From NCBI GenBank assembly GCA_028564705.1, contig JAPXFQ010000166.1, positions 2,356,001 to 2,420,000 of the forward strand: a DNA stretch of 64,000 bases, in the 5' to 3' direction. The notes under the pieces were generated by a model that saw only the letters and a program-made list of their open reading frames with translations, was not told the origin of the DNA and made no database searches. Within the stretch, counting starts at the first letter, position 1. The number at the start of each line of letters is the position of its first letter. Below are positions 23,868 through 35,462 of this stretch, in pieces. The translations under genes were made by a program, and so were the position numbers. The stretch comes from Apricaphanius iberus. Its lineage: Eukaryota > Chordata > Actinopteri > Cyprinodontiformes > Aphaniidae.

Positions 23868-24060
23868 TGTGATCACCAGTTATAAGACTGCCAGTGCCCT
23901 TTGGCAGTAGGAAGTTTGTGGGTTTAATTCCAGCATCCCTTCCCCACCACATGTTAAAAAAGGCCTTGAGCAAGACACTGAACCAACAGTTGCTTGTTAA
24001 TTTGTGTATGACCATTTAAGTGTGTGCAAGTGACGCATTTTAAAAAAACGCTCTGAGCTT
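23868..24060 (+). repeat. tRNA-derived SINE, old copy
   Basis: A B-box-like 'GGTTTAATTCC' lies at 23931-23941, followed by 'ccttgagcaagacactgaacc' (23963-23983), the conserved centre shared with the copies at 41.4 and 51.5 kb. The copy is strongly diverged and its tail is eroded. Confidence 0.6.
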
Positions 24061-25834
24061 TCAGTATGTCTATAAGCTCTTCATGAGTTCAGTGCATTTA
24101 CTATCTGTATACAATATCTTTGAGGTGGTTGTCTTTGAAATGTTTTGTTTCTTTTGAATAAAGAATGTATGAGTGACTTTGATCTGCCTGCAGATATTTT
24201 ACATCACAGCATTTGCCTTTCATATAAAATTAGCATTGAAGAAGCTAGTGGTCAGGATAAAATTAAATAGGATAAAATAAAAAAACTGTCATGAAGAGTC
24301 CTAATAAATCAGTCATGCATCTAGCACAATCTGCTGCATTATATAACCACATTAAAACTTGGTGATATTCTCAGTAATTAATTTAGGATTTTGTTCTAGA
24401 ACTATTTTAGATATCTCTAATGCACATTTATATGTGAATTCATGAGAATAAATTAAATGTAGGAGATGGGGAACAATGGGGTTTGATTTGATTTTATGAA
24501 AATCCAAAGATTATAAATATGAACCTCATTGACTAAACTGTGTAAATAACACTGAGCATGACATACAGGCGATCCAACTAAGAGTGTGAGGGAAGAGAAA
24601 CTCCTTCACAGTGACTTAAAGTCTCTTCTCTCCTAATCTCCTAAAAACGGCGACACAACACAGAAATGTTCATCTGAACCTCTGTGAAATACCTGTGAAA
24701 TTAGCAAGAAGTACTCGAGTCTCTGCACAGCACCTTTTCTCTGTTGCGACATGTGCCGGTGCATTAACTGGCCCATCTACCCTACGACAGCTAAAATGGA
24801 CGCCACATGGACACGGCAGCTGAAGAGGTAATACACTTCTTGTAAGAGATCAAATTGTCCTCAACACCCTTCCTCTCTTTATTACCCAGGCTCCTCCACC
24901 AGTGTTGGTGAGTGGCTTTATTGTGCAGGAGACTGCCCATCTCTCATTAGCTGCCAGTATTTGAAGCAGTAAGAGCTCAAGACATTTTTTATGAGTAATT
25001 TATGGTGCTAAGACACACAACCTTAGACCAGTGTGTAGATAAAAGTCACTAGGGTCATTAACACAGAAGTAACAAACATAGTACATAATTGAACAGTGAG
25101 TATCTGAGTAACAGTATATTAATGTTTGTAATATTGCCCGAACATGTTGCCCGCTTTTAATCATCTGCTGCAATTGTCGATTTGACGTAATTAAGCCGGA
25201 CAGAATAACATCCTCCAGCTCACAGCATATGAGTGCAGACGTCATCCGATCACCTACCAGAGAGCAATGCTGTCATTTGCACCTCCACACTTGGCTTTTC
25301 CAATTACAACAGCAAAACTATCACTGCACACCTATATACCCTCACACATCACAAAGAGAGAACATACCGGTGACTGACACTCAGCACATAGGCTCATTAT
25401 CACCTTCGGCTGCCTGTGAGTGGCCTGCTGTCCTGACCACCATGTGCGACCCTGGCTGTAAACCACTGCAACTACTCTAATCTCATAGCCAAGGAGAATC
25501 AGTGCTTTTGGTTTCCCTTGGATTATATTTGGCTGTTGAAAATGGACCTCTTTTGTTGTGTAGCAGCTGCCCTGTCATGAAGATAGTATCCAAGCACAGG
25601 GCAGATCTTCCAATCATTGCTGGCAGGAATAATTGCTCTGAAAATCAATCTTAATACACTCCTAGCAGATCCCATGCAATAATGGTTTTGAAATGGACCA
25701 TGTGGGACCATCACCATAACAAAAATTACCTTGTCTTTCATTTAGGCTCTGAAAAAGCAAAAGAAGAGACTAAGTATCTTCTCCGTCATCCACCATAAGT
25801 AAAGAGAGGTTTTATGGAGGTAAATGGCCAAACG
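24061..25834. other. Non-coding DNA
   Basis: No gene recognised. The stretch 24840-25330 is balanced in composition, includes TAATTA at 25188-25193 and several E-box-like words, and could be conserved non-coding sequence. Confidence 0.4.
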
Positions 25835-26340
25835 GCGTATCAGTTCGAACCTTTGGCTCAGGGCGCTAGGTCAGCGCTGCCGGAAGCTGGCAGCACGTAT
25901 AGCAAACAAGCACAGAGAGCCTAGCACTAGCACCGATGCTAAGTAGCTTCGGAGGGAACTAACTCAACTTTTGTTTCCTTATTCATGGTGTGTTTAAACA
26001 AATAGGTCATAACTTATGGCTTTAAACCACTTTGACGTTGTGGTCCTCCAAAGTGCGATATACGGATTTCAGCTTCCTCTGGTTCTCTCAATATGCTTCT
26101 TTGTGCGCACGTAGCGCACAAGATAAGCAGTTTCAACTCGCCACGGGGCAGGGCAAGTGTGCCTGAGAGAGGGAGGGCGTCTCTGTGAGACTGTGCCTGT
26201 GACGTAGACAATGGAAAAGATGTCCAGCTCTAAGCCAATCACAAAATTCAAATGTAGTACCCCACGATTACCATGAGTGGCAGCACCAATACGTTTTTAG
26301 ACCAAAAAATATAGAATTTGACAAGTTTACACGAAAATGT
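25835..26340. repeat. CpG-containing GC-rich block, unclassified
   Basis: The block is richer in CpG than its neighbours ('ggcgctaggtcagcgctgccgg', 'gcgcacgtagcgcac') and has short palindromes such as 'gtgcgcacgtagcgcac'. A young transposon insertion would look like this, but I found no ends or coding match. Confidence 0.3.
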
Positions 26341-27356
26341 CAAAAAATGCCCTGAAACTGAAAGATTACATTGGAAAAGAGCTCTTTATACAGTTTGGCT
26401 AATTCTACAGGTTTCCTTCATCACATTAGGACCACTCAACTGCAAAGACATTTCCAACTTAAGCAGACTCAGCTTTAGACAACAGTGATACTCAGTGGTT
26501 TTCATGGCAGATATAAAGTTTAGCATAAAAAGTTTCATGTGCATCTGAGATGACAGACATAGTGTTGTGCAATAGTTGTAGTTTAAAAAACTGAAAGACT
26601 AAATATTTGTGAATGTAAAAAGTTTAAAAGCTAAACCAATCAAATTACAGCTAGGGAGCTTTAAAGCAAGGGGCAGTTTGGAAGTTTTGAGAGGTGATGC
26701 AACTCCTGTTCTCTAGCTCTGACCCATGACATAAGTGTGGCTAACCCTAATGTGAGGGGCAGTACTTCCCAGGCTAGCTAGGCTCCGCTCCTGAGCCAGT
26801 CAGAGCTGAAGCTGGGGCCAAAGCCAAGTGAGGTGCTACATGTTTAGCCTACACCCCAGACCACCAGAGAGCAAGAGAGATGAGGAGATATGTAGGAGAT
26901 AAATCACTAAGTGTCTCACCTTGGGTCACCGATCACACCAAAGGCCGCCAGCAATCTCTATTTGAACCACAGCATTTGCTGCTTCAGGGCTTTGCTCTCT
27001 GGCCTTGCTATAAATCAGCATTCACCATCTTACCCCTTGTCTCCCTTTTCTCTGTCCCCCCATGCCCCCGCCCCCATACAAACACTCAAATTGCAACATT
27101 ACATGATAACAAGAAACTCTGCAAAAAGTAGTAAAATAGGAAAACACAAAGGCTGTATGTTTCTGTGTATTTCTTAAAAAGTAGAAACTAAATTGTTTTA
27201 ACGTTTTTCAAACTATTAAATATATTTCAGAATTGCTGAATGCCAAAGTAAATTATTGGAGAGTGAAATGTAAATGGGTAAGGCATAGGTTTACCAGTAA
27301 CAGTTACAGTTATTTAAAAATTATCATAAACTGAAAGCACCAAAGCAAAAACAGAT
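26341..27356. other. Non-coding DNA
   Basis: Nothing recognised. Confidence 0.45.

Positions 27357-27400
<44 letters not shown>
27357..27400 (+). repeat. (TA)n microsatellite
   Basis: About 21 TA units with one 'ca' interruption, followed by a T run. Confidence 0.95.
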
Positions 27401-27402
<2 letters not shown>

Positions 27403-28477
27403 TTTTCTTTGCTGCTAAAAAATTTTTGATGTCAGCAAACTCGTAAAATATTTGTTGTTACCATTTATTTTAGATTTTTGGGGGTTGTTTTCCCCCTAAA
27501 TGTTTAAGTTTTGGTACAGAGTTGATATTTTATTTGTATTTTATTTTTAAAAGTGAGTTCAACATACTTTAATTTAGATTTGGGCTCAGTAAAATTTTGT
27601 GTTACACGTTTCATGGGTTTACTGCAAGAGATTTGTGAAAGATAAAAAAAGAAAGCCCTTTATTTAAAGCAGCAAATGCTCAAACCCTTTTCAAATTTTT
27701 TTTATAATTTGTTACTACTGTGCTGATATTTAAAATCTTTTTCATATCATAAACGGTATCTAATCCAAATTTTAATTACATTTTTTTATTCATTTCAAAC
27801 CAAAATAACAAAAAGTGGAACTGTTGAAAAACACAATTTGAAGAGGGAAAAGGACATTGGAGAAAGTTGAACACTTATCTAGTCCAAAACTCTTCAATCC
27901 ATTATAACATATATTTTAAAGCAATACTGTTAGAGCATTTCAACAGAAACTAAGGCACATTATTCAGTGCATAAAAAATATAACTCATTATAAACAAAAT
28001 ACAGATATAGCTCATAATTAATCTAATTGATTGATTTATATATCTTCACTATATCTTCTTTAAGTTTTGTTTAAATTGACTAAATGTTTCAACATTTTTC
28101 ATATAATCACTGCAGCTATTGCATAACTGGACCCTTCTTATACAGATACAGTGAATTTTGGCATTTGTTCTCATGCCTGGCTTTAGAAACATATTTTTTT
28201 AGGTAAACTAGGTAGATTAATCTCAAAATGTAAATAGCTTTTCACTTTTCCCTTTTTAAAATGATAAAAATCCATGTTATCTAAGAAAGCAAGTGAGATT
28301 TTGATTTGAAATAATGAAAAACAGTCAATTTACATTAAATGGGGAACACTAGTTTCGGAGCAGGTTGCCAGGAAATACTTTTTGTATCCAGCCTGTTCAG
28401 AAGACAATCCATCAGGCATATGTTGCTTTGAGTGTGACTGTTCTCCTTCTTTCACCCTTACCCCCCTCTCTCTTCAG
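27401..28477. other. AT-rich non-coding DNA
   Basis: Nothing recognised. It ends in a pyrimidine tract (28440-28475) that leads into the exon-like segment. Confidence 0.45.
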
Positions 28478-28512
28478 GTGACATAATGGCAGCAGACCAG
28501 GTCTTGATGGAG
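28478..28512 (+). CDS. Candidate short exon 1 (unknown product)
   Basis: A long pyrimidine tract ending TCTTCAG comes right before this 35-base segment, and GTAAGA follows it, so both splice signals are strong. An ATG at 28486 opens the frame 'MAADQVLME', ending at a codon boundary at the donor. Read with an earlier exon, the frame could start two bases in as 'DIMAADQVLME'. It joins in frame to the 16-base segment at 29501 and then to 30188. I do not recognise the protein. Such signals occur by chance, so this is a candidate only. Confidence 0.3.
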
Positions 28513-29500
28513 GTAAGATGGGAGTAATAAAGAGCGCGATGGGAGCAGTGTGGGGGTGTCACATGTGTGGCATTGCACCGTCGCAACAGAACAGCAGGCC
28601 ACAAGCTGCAGGAGAATGCTTTTACAATGAAGGAATGCTGCAGGTGATACATACAATTACATGACATGTGGAACCCCTGACAGGCTGACACCCACAGAGT
28701 GCACTCATGTTGGCGTGTGTATGCTTGAGTGTGTGAGTGTGTGTACAAAGTAAGCCTGGAAAGCAAGCTGGTGGAACAAGAAAGATGTATAAAGAACAAA
28801 AAATTAACAAAACTTATTTAAAATAATGAACATCTTATGAATGCCTAAATATCAACTGTTTCACTTTTAAAAGGAACTGTCTCTGCCATTTAGGATTAAT
28901 ACTAACAACTATCAGAACGCTTAGAGAGGCAAAATAAAGAATTTTGAGGTAAAGAAAACACTGTGGCAGAGCTCGCCTTCAAATATACGCAGGATAGAGA
29001 GAAAAAAGAAGGTTAAGAAAGTGACAAGAAGGGAGAGAAACAAATAAGCAAGAATAATTTTATTTCTTTCAATAACCTGATGTGATCACAATGGCCTGAT
29101 GGGCTGCCTTATTTCATGGAATATTAAATTCATATGTGACTGAAAAGAAGTACGGAAGCAGAAAAGTGGGGGATGGGACACAATATTGTCTCACTGAAGC
29201 CTCTGCAAGCCTTCGCTGCCCAGACGCAGTTAACTGCAAGAGCAAACAAACACTCTTCTTTGTGTGTTATGTGTGTGTGTTTGTTTGTGCACAACATACA
29301 TCACTTGTACTTTTTAGATACAATAGATAACCTATATAAAATCAAAAATAAACTCAAAACATTATTCTTTGTCAGAGGGTTAACAAAAACAATAGAAAAA
29401 TGTTTCGGAAATAAATAAAATAGATAAAAACATATGCTTGGCATATTTATATGTTCATGAATTTATAAACCTTTTTCATTTTTCTTTTTTTTTTTGTTAG

Positions 29501-29516
29501 GTCCAACCTGTTGAAG
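29501..29516 (+). CDS. Candidate 16-base microexon 2 (unknown product)
   Basis: It is preceded by a run of about 30 pyrimidines ending GTTAG and followed by a consensus GTAAGT donor. Joined to the segment at 28478-28512 it adds 'VQPVE' and one base of the next codon. The two segments total 51 bases, a multiple of three. Its tiny size makes this the weakest unit alone, but the flanking signals are near consensus. Confidence 0.3.
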
Positions 29517-30187
29517 GTAAGTGTTTTTAGATCTGCCTTTCCAACAGTTCTGTTCAATAACCCTAAAACCCTAATATTGGGCTTTAGGTATAATTAAATA
29601 TATGTTTGGTCAGTGTGTTTTAAAGGGTAAGTTTGAAACATTTTATACACTAAACCTTTGCCTTTGCTGTACATGTTCTGTCGGTCATTATACTCGTGAT
29701 TGCAGGTGTATATTGATAGAGACACATTCAGAATTTTTTTAGCATTATGGAAAAAAAATCATACAATAGTATGATTTCTTGAAGCAGCGATTGTTGCATA
29801 TTTAAAAAGAGATGAGAAAATAGGATTTAAAGTTAACAAGAAATAGGATTAAAATTTCTGAACACACAACCTTTAGACACATGCTAATGAAATATATTAA
29901 AATGTATGTCAAAAATTTTGTTTTACACAGATACGTTTTTATCAGCAGATTTTGATCAATTACAGCTGTGTGGAGAATGCATTTATGTATCAAAGTTTTA
30001 TATAGCTTTAAAATGCCAGTTCATTACTATGAATTAAAGATTATTGCTCCACAACCTCTGTTATTCTTCTTACGTCCCACACTCAAACTAGCAGTTTTAA
30101 TTATTGGGTTGTTTCAGAACAGCTCAAATTTGAATACAAAAAGAATCAACTGAATTTTTATATTGTATTTTTTGTTCTTTCTTTTAG

Positions 30188-30242
30188 CTGGATCCCTGTC
30201 AGAGAGGAGAATGCTGCCTCCACTCGGTTTGATGTAATGCAG
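30188..30242 (+). CDS. Candidate exon 3 (unknown product)
   Basis: The acceptor 'ttttttgttctttcttttag' is strong. In the frame inherited from 29501 it reads 'AGSLSERRMLPPLGLM' then TAA (30235-30237), giving a 30-residue product over three exons. In another frame it is open throughout ('WIPVREENAASTRFDVMQ') but that needs a different upstream exon and the weak donor GTCTTT at 30243. I cannot tell which frame, if either, is used. Confidence 0.25.
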
Positions 30243-32027
30243 GTCTTTTTTTTGGCACAAACCTCACCAAGTTGTCAACATGCAAAAAGTTCCTGAGCTT
30301 TTTTAAATTATATTTGTTGTGTATTTTTCTTTAACTGCTTATTGCTGTTATTTAATGTTCATTCCTCTTTTGCGATTTAGTATCTTGATTATTTGGATAC
30401 ATTTCACTAGGTTTTAAAGCTATTATAGGATAACAATACTTCAGTTAATATGATACAATAACTTCTGTTTCTGTTCAGCTAATTTTAATATGTAAGATGT
30501 GAAATATCTTAGATGTAAATTAACAGAGCTCTTATTAGTGTTTAAAAATAAAAAATAGGCTTTTTTAGCTAATACACAACTTAAAAAAATAGATGTAGTA
30601 TAATAAGAGTAGTTTTCCCTGTTTTAAACTTCCATCTCTATCTAGACAGCAGTGTTTTAGAGGCAGTATGACATTAAGGATACAAAGGTAAACCACAGAC
30701 TCAAGCTGTCACTGACAAAACACAGGGAGGTTAGGAACTAGAACAAAGAAGAATGGAAAATAGACAAAGTCACTCCAAATTTAACTCAGCAGAATACTCT
30801 AAAGAATTCATTCCATCATGAAAAAGGTGGACTTGTTACACCTCATTTTGCCACGGTATCTCAAATACTTCGTCAGTAGTTTTATAACGCTTCATCATCG
30901 GGCAAAACCCTGCTTCACTGTGAGAGGAAATGAAGTTGGAAGGCAAACTCATCATTAGTCTTTAGATGAAATCAGATAAGAGCGAGTTTTCAAGCATCGT
31001 TATCCAGACTGGGCTTTTATGAGCAAACACCGTGGCTGCGTACGGGATGCATAATAAGCACCTCTACCCTCTGGGAGTGTGCAGCCATTGCCGTGGCTGC
31101 AGCGTGCTGTGATAAACCTCTTCTATCTATCTTGTATCTACATTAGCCATCAGCTCTCTGGGTGTAATAACAGAACAGGACACCACTTCACCTGCGTCAA
31201 AAGAAAACCCTCAACAGTAATAATAAAAAGAAAAATGTGGCAGTGTTTCAGCTTAGCAATTGCATTCCATATTAGGGCAATCTTTTCATGAGAATGTCAG
31301 GGCTATCATTTCTCATACAATGGTAAATACATATGCAGTATCACATCTTGCCAAAGACACAGTAATATACAGCCAACATAAAAAAAAAATTCATATTCAC
31401 CTTCCCTTGTCTGCTACGTGTTCTATACAGTAAAGATCAGTGATTTACTAAATTCCTTGAGTTCCCTTCTCATAATGGAAATGCTCTTACTTTCACTAAT
31501 AAACAGACTTGAGTTCTGTGGCTGTTTTTCTATGATCAGATTTCAAACATTTTAATGTTTGCTGATCACAATCATTCTTTTTTTTTTTTTAACCCCATCT
31601 TTTCCTCAAACTTTTTGCCATTTTTATTAATGCTTTAGAGAGTACTCAAGCCTATTTTTGTAGTTTCTCTAGTCTCCAGTCATCAAGGGCCAGTGTCCTG
31701 CAATTTTTAGATATTTCCTGTTCCAACACACCTGAATCAACTCACTGAATAACCTCCTCAGTGTATAGTCAAGTTCTCCAGAGTTATACGAATGACCTTG
31801 TTATTTGAGGAACATTTAGAAGTTGCAGAATGCCAGCCCCCTAGATACATACCGATGATTTACATTTAAGGAAAGCAGTTCACCTCTCTGAACAGTGTCT
31901 GGGAGGCTGTGGTGGTTGTTGCACAAAAGGTTGATCATCAAGAGATAAAAAAACTGACACAAGCTTATTGCTGTTTTTTGAAACGAATGGTGGCTATATT
32001 GGTCACCGATAGTTTTTTAATTTGTTG

Positions 32028-32031
<4 letters not shown>
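30243..32031. other. Non-coding DNA
   Basis: No gene recognised. The part 30880-31300 is less AT-rich and without repeat signs, so may contain conserved non-coding sequence. Confidence 0.4.

Positions 32032-32090
<59 letters not shown>
32032..32090 (+). repeat. (TA)n microsatellite, left of Tc1 copy
   Basis: About 29 perfect TA units abutting the left end of the Tc1 element. The same tract resumes at 33641. Confidence 0.97.
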
Positions 32091-32091
<1 letters not shown>

Positions 32092-33639
32092 TACTCACAA
32101 AAATTAAAGGAGCATTTCAAAGAAACACATTAGATACATCAGATCTCAATATGAAGTTGGATATAACGACAGAAATAACGACAGGGCAATGTCTTTGGAG
32201 CAAAAGGATGCCAAGTCTTTTAATGGAAATAAAAGTTTTCAGCCTACAGAGGGCACAATTGTGTAGACACCCTAAAATCAGAGTGAAATGAAGATGTGGC
32301 AGGCTAGTCCATTTTTCCAAAAAATGAATTTCTGCAACTCAAAATGCTTTTCAGTATGTTGTGTGGCCCCCACGAGCTTGTATGAATGCTTGACAACGTC
32401 GGGGCATGCTCCCAATGACACGACGGATGATGTCTTGTGGCATTTCCTCCCAGATCTGTGTGAGGGCATACCTGAGCTGTTGTACAGTCTGAGGTGCAAC
32501 CTGGCGGTGCCTAATGGACCGAAACATAATGTCCCAGAGATGTTCTATCGGTTTAAGAAGACCATTCAATTGTTTCAATTCCTTCATCCTCCAGGTACTG
32601 CCTGCATAGTCTTGCCACATGAGGCCGGGCATTGTCGTGCATTAGGAGGAAGCCAGGACCTACTGCACCAGCGTAGGGTCTGACAATGGGTTCAAGGATT
32701 TCATCTCGGTACCTTATGGTAGTCAAGAGCACACTTTCCTAGGCAGTAGAGGTCTGTGCGTCCCTCCATGGATATGCCTCCCCAGACCATCACTGACCCA
32801 CCACCAAACCTGTCATGTTGAACGACGTTGCAGGCAGCATAACATTCTCCTTGTCTTGTCGAGACTCTTTCACCACTATCACAGGTGCTCAGGGTGAACC
32901 TGCTCATGTCTGTAAAAAGTACAGGCCGCCAGTGGCGGACTTGCCAAATCTGGTATTCTTGAGCAAATGCCAGTCGAGCTCCACGGTGCTAGGCAGTGAG
33001 CACAGGGCCCACTACAGGACGTCGGGCCCTAAGCCATCCTCATGAAGTCTGTTCCTGATTGTTTGTGTAGAGACATTCACACAAGTGGCCCTCTGGAGGT
33101 CATTCTGTAGGGCACGAGCAGTGCTCAACTTGTTCCGCCTTGCACAAACGAGCAGGTATCGGTCCTGCTGATGGGTTGAGGACCTTCTACGGCACTGTCC
33201 AACTCTATGAGAATAACCACCAGTCTCCTGAAATCTCCTCCATGTTCTGGAGATTGTGCTGGGAGACACATTAAACCTTCTTGCTGCAGCACATGTAGAT
33301 GTGCCATCCTGGAGAAGTTGGACAACCTGTACAACTTCTGTAGGGTTAAGGAATCGACTCATACTGCCAGTAGAGATAATTACTCAAGTCAAAACCAGCC
33401 AAAAAAGATCAAGAGGGAGAAACTTGAAATGACCTCCACATGTAAAACCAGTCCTGTTTTGAGGGTTTTCTAATTGTTGCCACTGTAGCGCACCTGTTGT
33501 TAAGTCCATGAACACCAACACAGCTGAAAGAGATTAACGATGCTCTCAGCTGCTTAACCAACCAGAAAATTATCAGACAGGTTTAATCTATTTCATGCCA
33601 GGCCCAATAAAAAAAGTGTTTCTTTAATTTTTGTGAGCA

Positions 33640-33640
<1 letters not shown>
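32091..33640 (-). mobile_element. Tc1-like transposon inserted in a (TA)n tract
   Basis: The left end 'CTACTCACAAAAATTAAAG' and the reverse complement of the right end 'CTGCTCACAAAAATTAAAG' match at 18 of 19 bases. Both sides continue as TA repeat, so the TA target duplication is hidden in the microsatellite. The 1550-bp element contains a near-full-length but damaged transposase on the minus strand. This length and structure are normal for Tc1. Confidence 0.9.
32351..33362 (-). pseudogene. Tc1-like transposase (frameshifted)
   Basis: The start '[20 protein letters not shown]' (33362 down) is followed by '[20 protein letters not shown]', the paired-type DNA-binding helices, and '[17 protein letters not shown]', the GRPR-like linker region. 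The first catalytic Asp is in 'FTDMSRF' (32908-32910), with the usual Glu after it changed to Met. 'GGGSVMVWGGISMEGRTDLY' follows. The second Asp is in 'MHDNARPH' (32634-32636) and the catalytic Glu in 'PIEHLWD' (32543-32545). Between these two the spacing is about 30 codons instead of 34, with a small deletion and frameshift around 32555-32575. The C-terminus 'QARGGHTTY' is present. Several frame changes make it inactive. Confidence 0.88.

Positions 33641-33678
<38 letters not shown>
33641..33678 (+). repeat. (TA)19 microsatellite, right of Tc1 copy
   Basis: Continuation of the tract interrupted by the transposon. Confidence 0.97.

Positions 33679-33719
<41 letters not shown>
33679..33719 (+). 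repeat. (GA)20 microsatellite
   Basis: Perfect GA tract directly joined to the TA tract, a compound microsatellite. Confidence 0.97.
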
Positions 33720-33721
<2 letters not shown>

Positions 33722-34550
33722 TGAATATATTCAACAACATTAACATTAATAAATTTTAGTTTTATCGGTAATAGGAGCCTTTAATTTCAGACTGGCCTAT
33801 CATTTCTAGCATTGAACCAGTTTTCATTAATTCTGTAACAAAAAATTAGCAACTGGCAAAAAACAGGCATAGGACCCCAACTTTTCTCATTAAAAGTATA
33901 AGTGTCACCTTTTTCCTGTGTCCTCCACTCTGAACTCCAACTTTTACTCTACTGTGACTCTTTCCAGTGCTCCAGAGGAAAAAAAAAAAGATGAAGTCAG
34001 TGAGAGAGTCAGGGGGATGGAGACCAGAAGAAAACTGATTGACCCGAATCAAGACAGCTTTCACCTTCTGCATCTGATTTCCCCCCCACTCCCTTTATAT
34101 TACCCTTTGGGTTAGAAGAGTTCTTCATGATGAGGTCTACAAAAATTAACCTTCATATTGCACAACTGTACAAAATGTGTGAAATTAATAAGTATGTGAC
34201 AAGTGAAGCCCTCTGTGTGTTTCAAAATGTATATTGCTTGAAAATTTGCACTTTTTGGCATGTTAAAACCAAAAAATCCAATAGTTGTTTAGAATGTGAA
34301 AAATCCACAGAAAGTAGTGCATAATTGTTTAATGTACTGAAAATCATACATCATTATACATCTGAAAACTGTGGCTTATATTTGTTTCTTCTTTGAAAAG
34401 TAAATTAAGCTCAGGCAGATTAGATGAAGAGCACACATTAAAATATATATTTTTAGTCTTTTCTGTAGATTCTCAAATTGATTCACATCTGGTATTTGAC
34501 TAAACCATCCTCAAACCTGGAGTCTGTAGTAGCTCTGAGAACACTGAGAA
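33720..34550. other. Non-coding DNA
   Basis: Nothing recognised apart from the approach to the LINE fragment. Confidence 0.45.
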
Positions 34551-34670
34551 GCAGCTTTCAGTTTCTATGATCCCCTGATCTAGAACAAACTTCCTGACAA
34601 CTGCAAAGCTGCTGAAATACTGAGATACTTTAAATCCAAACTAAAAACTCATTTTAAGAGCTGTCTTTGA
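34551..34670 (+). pseudogene. L2-type LINE ORF, C-terminal end
   Basis: The frame reads 'AAFSFYDPLI', a TAG in place of Trp, 'NKLPDNCKAAEILRYFKSKL' and 'KTHFKSCL' then TGA. The order 'FSF.AP..WN.LP...K.A.TL..FKS.LKTHLF' is the standard C-terminus of fish L2/Jockey-related LINE proteins. Everything upstream is missing. AT-rich sequence after it to about 34970 may be its 3' region. Confidence 0.65.
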
Positions 34671-34949
34671 GTAACTGATTAATGTTATATGTATGTGTTT
34701 TATGCTCTATTGAGTAACATATGTTGTCTGTGCCTAATGCTTAATTACGGTTTGTACTTTCGATAGTATTTTATGCTTTTAATGCTTTATTATGTATCAT
34801 ATGTGTTGTTTGCTAATTTATCATCAAATCATCAAAATCAGAACGTTATATTGCCAAAAATTGAGCAAATTTACAACATTAGGAAATTGCTGTGGTGCTT
34901 TGTGCAAACATATGATAAGACAAACGCTTCTAAGCATGCAATAAATAAA

Positions 34950-35462
34950 AATAAAATGTGATAAACAGATTGATGTATACATGAGTGCAGAAATACATCA
35001 GTATACATCAGTGCAAAAAAATAAAAATAAAAACAGACAGATGCAGAGAAGACAACACAGAGTTTGTGTTTGAGACGGAGCAGGTGATGGGAACAGTCTT
35101 AGGGTTTTCTCCATGAGTCCAACAGCCAAGGGGAAGAAACTGTTCTCATAACAAGAGGTTGTGGTCCAAATTGACTGGGGCCTTCTGCTTCAGGGAAGCA
35201 GTTCAAAAAGTTTGGGTCCAAGGTGAGAAGGGTCAGCTGTAATCCGACCTGCATGACCCAGTGTCTTGGAGGTGTTCAGGTCCTGTAGAGATGGGAACCT
35301 GTAGCCAAACACCTTCTCAGCAGAGCGCACAACACTCCACAGTCTCTGTTTGTCCCTGAGGGTGATGGTAGTACCCAGGAAGCGGAATGAATCTACAAGG
35401 GGATGGGGGTGTTGGTCAATAAAGCCCCTTGAATGACCTTGCTGTTGAAAGTTAAATAGCAC
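34950..35462 (-). pseudogene. L2/Rex1-type LINE ORF fragment with internal deletion
   Basis: On the minus strand 'HPLVDSFRFLGTTIT' is followed directly by 'DKQRLWSVVRSAEKVFGYRF', 'PSLQDLNTSK' and 'DPSHLGPKLFELLP'. In intact family members the 'V.SFKFLGT.I' motif and the 'D..RL..VV..A..I.G' motif are separated by roughly 60 residues, so this copy has an internal deletion or comes from a variant. After the last motif the frame shifts, and '..LLDSWRK' type codons continue to about 35110. Sequence from 35060 to 34950 looks like the 3' non-coding tail. It lies tail to tail with the plus-strand LINE at 34551. Confidence 0.65.
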
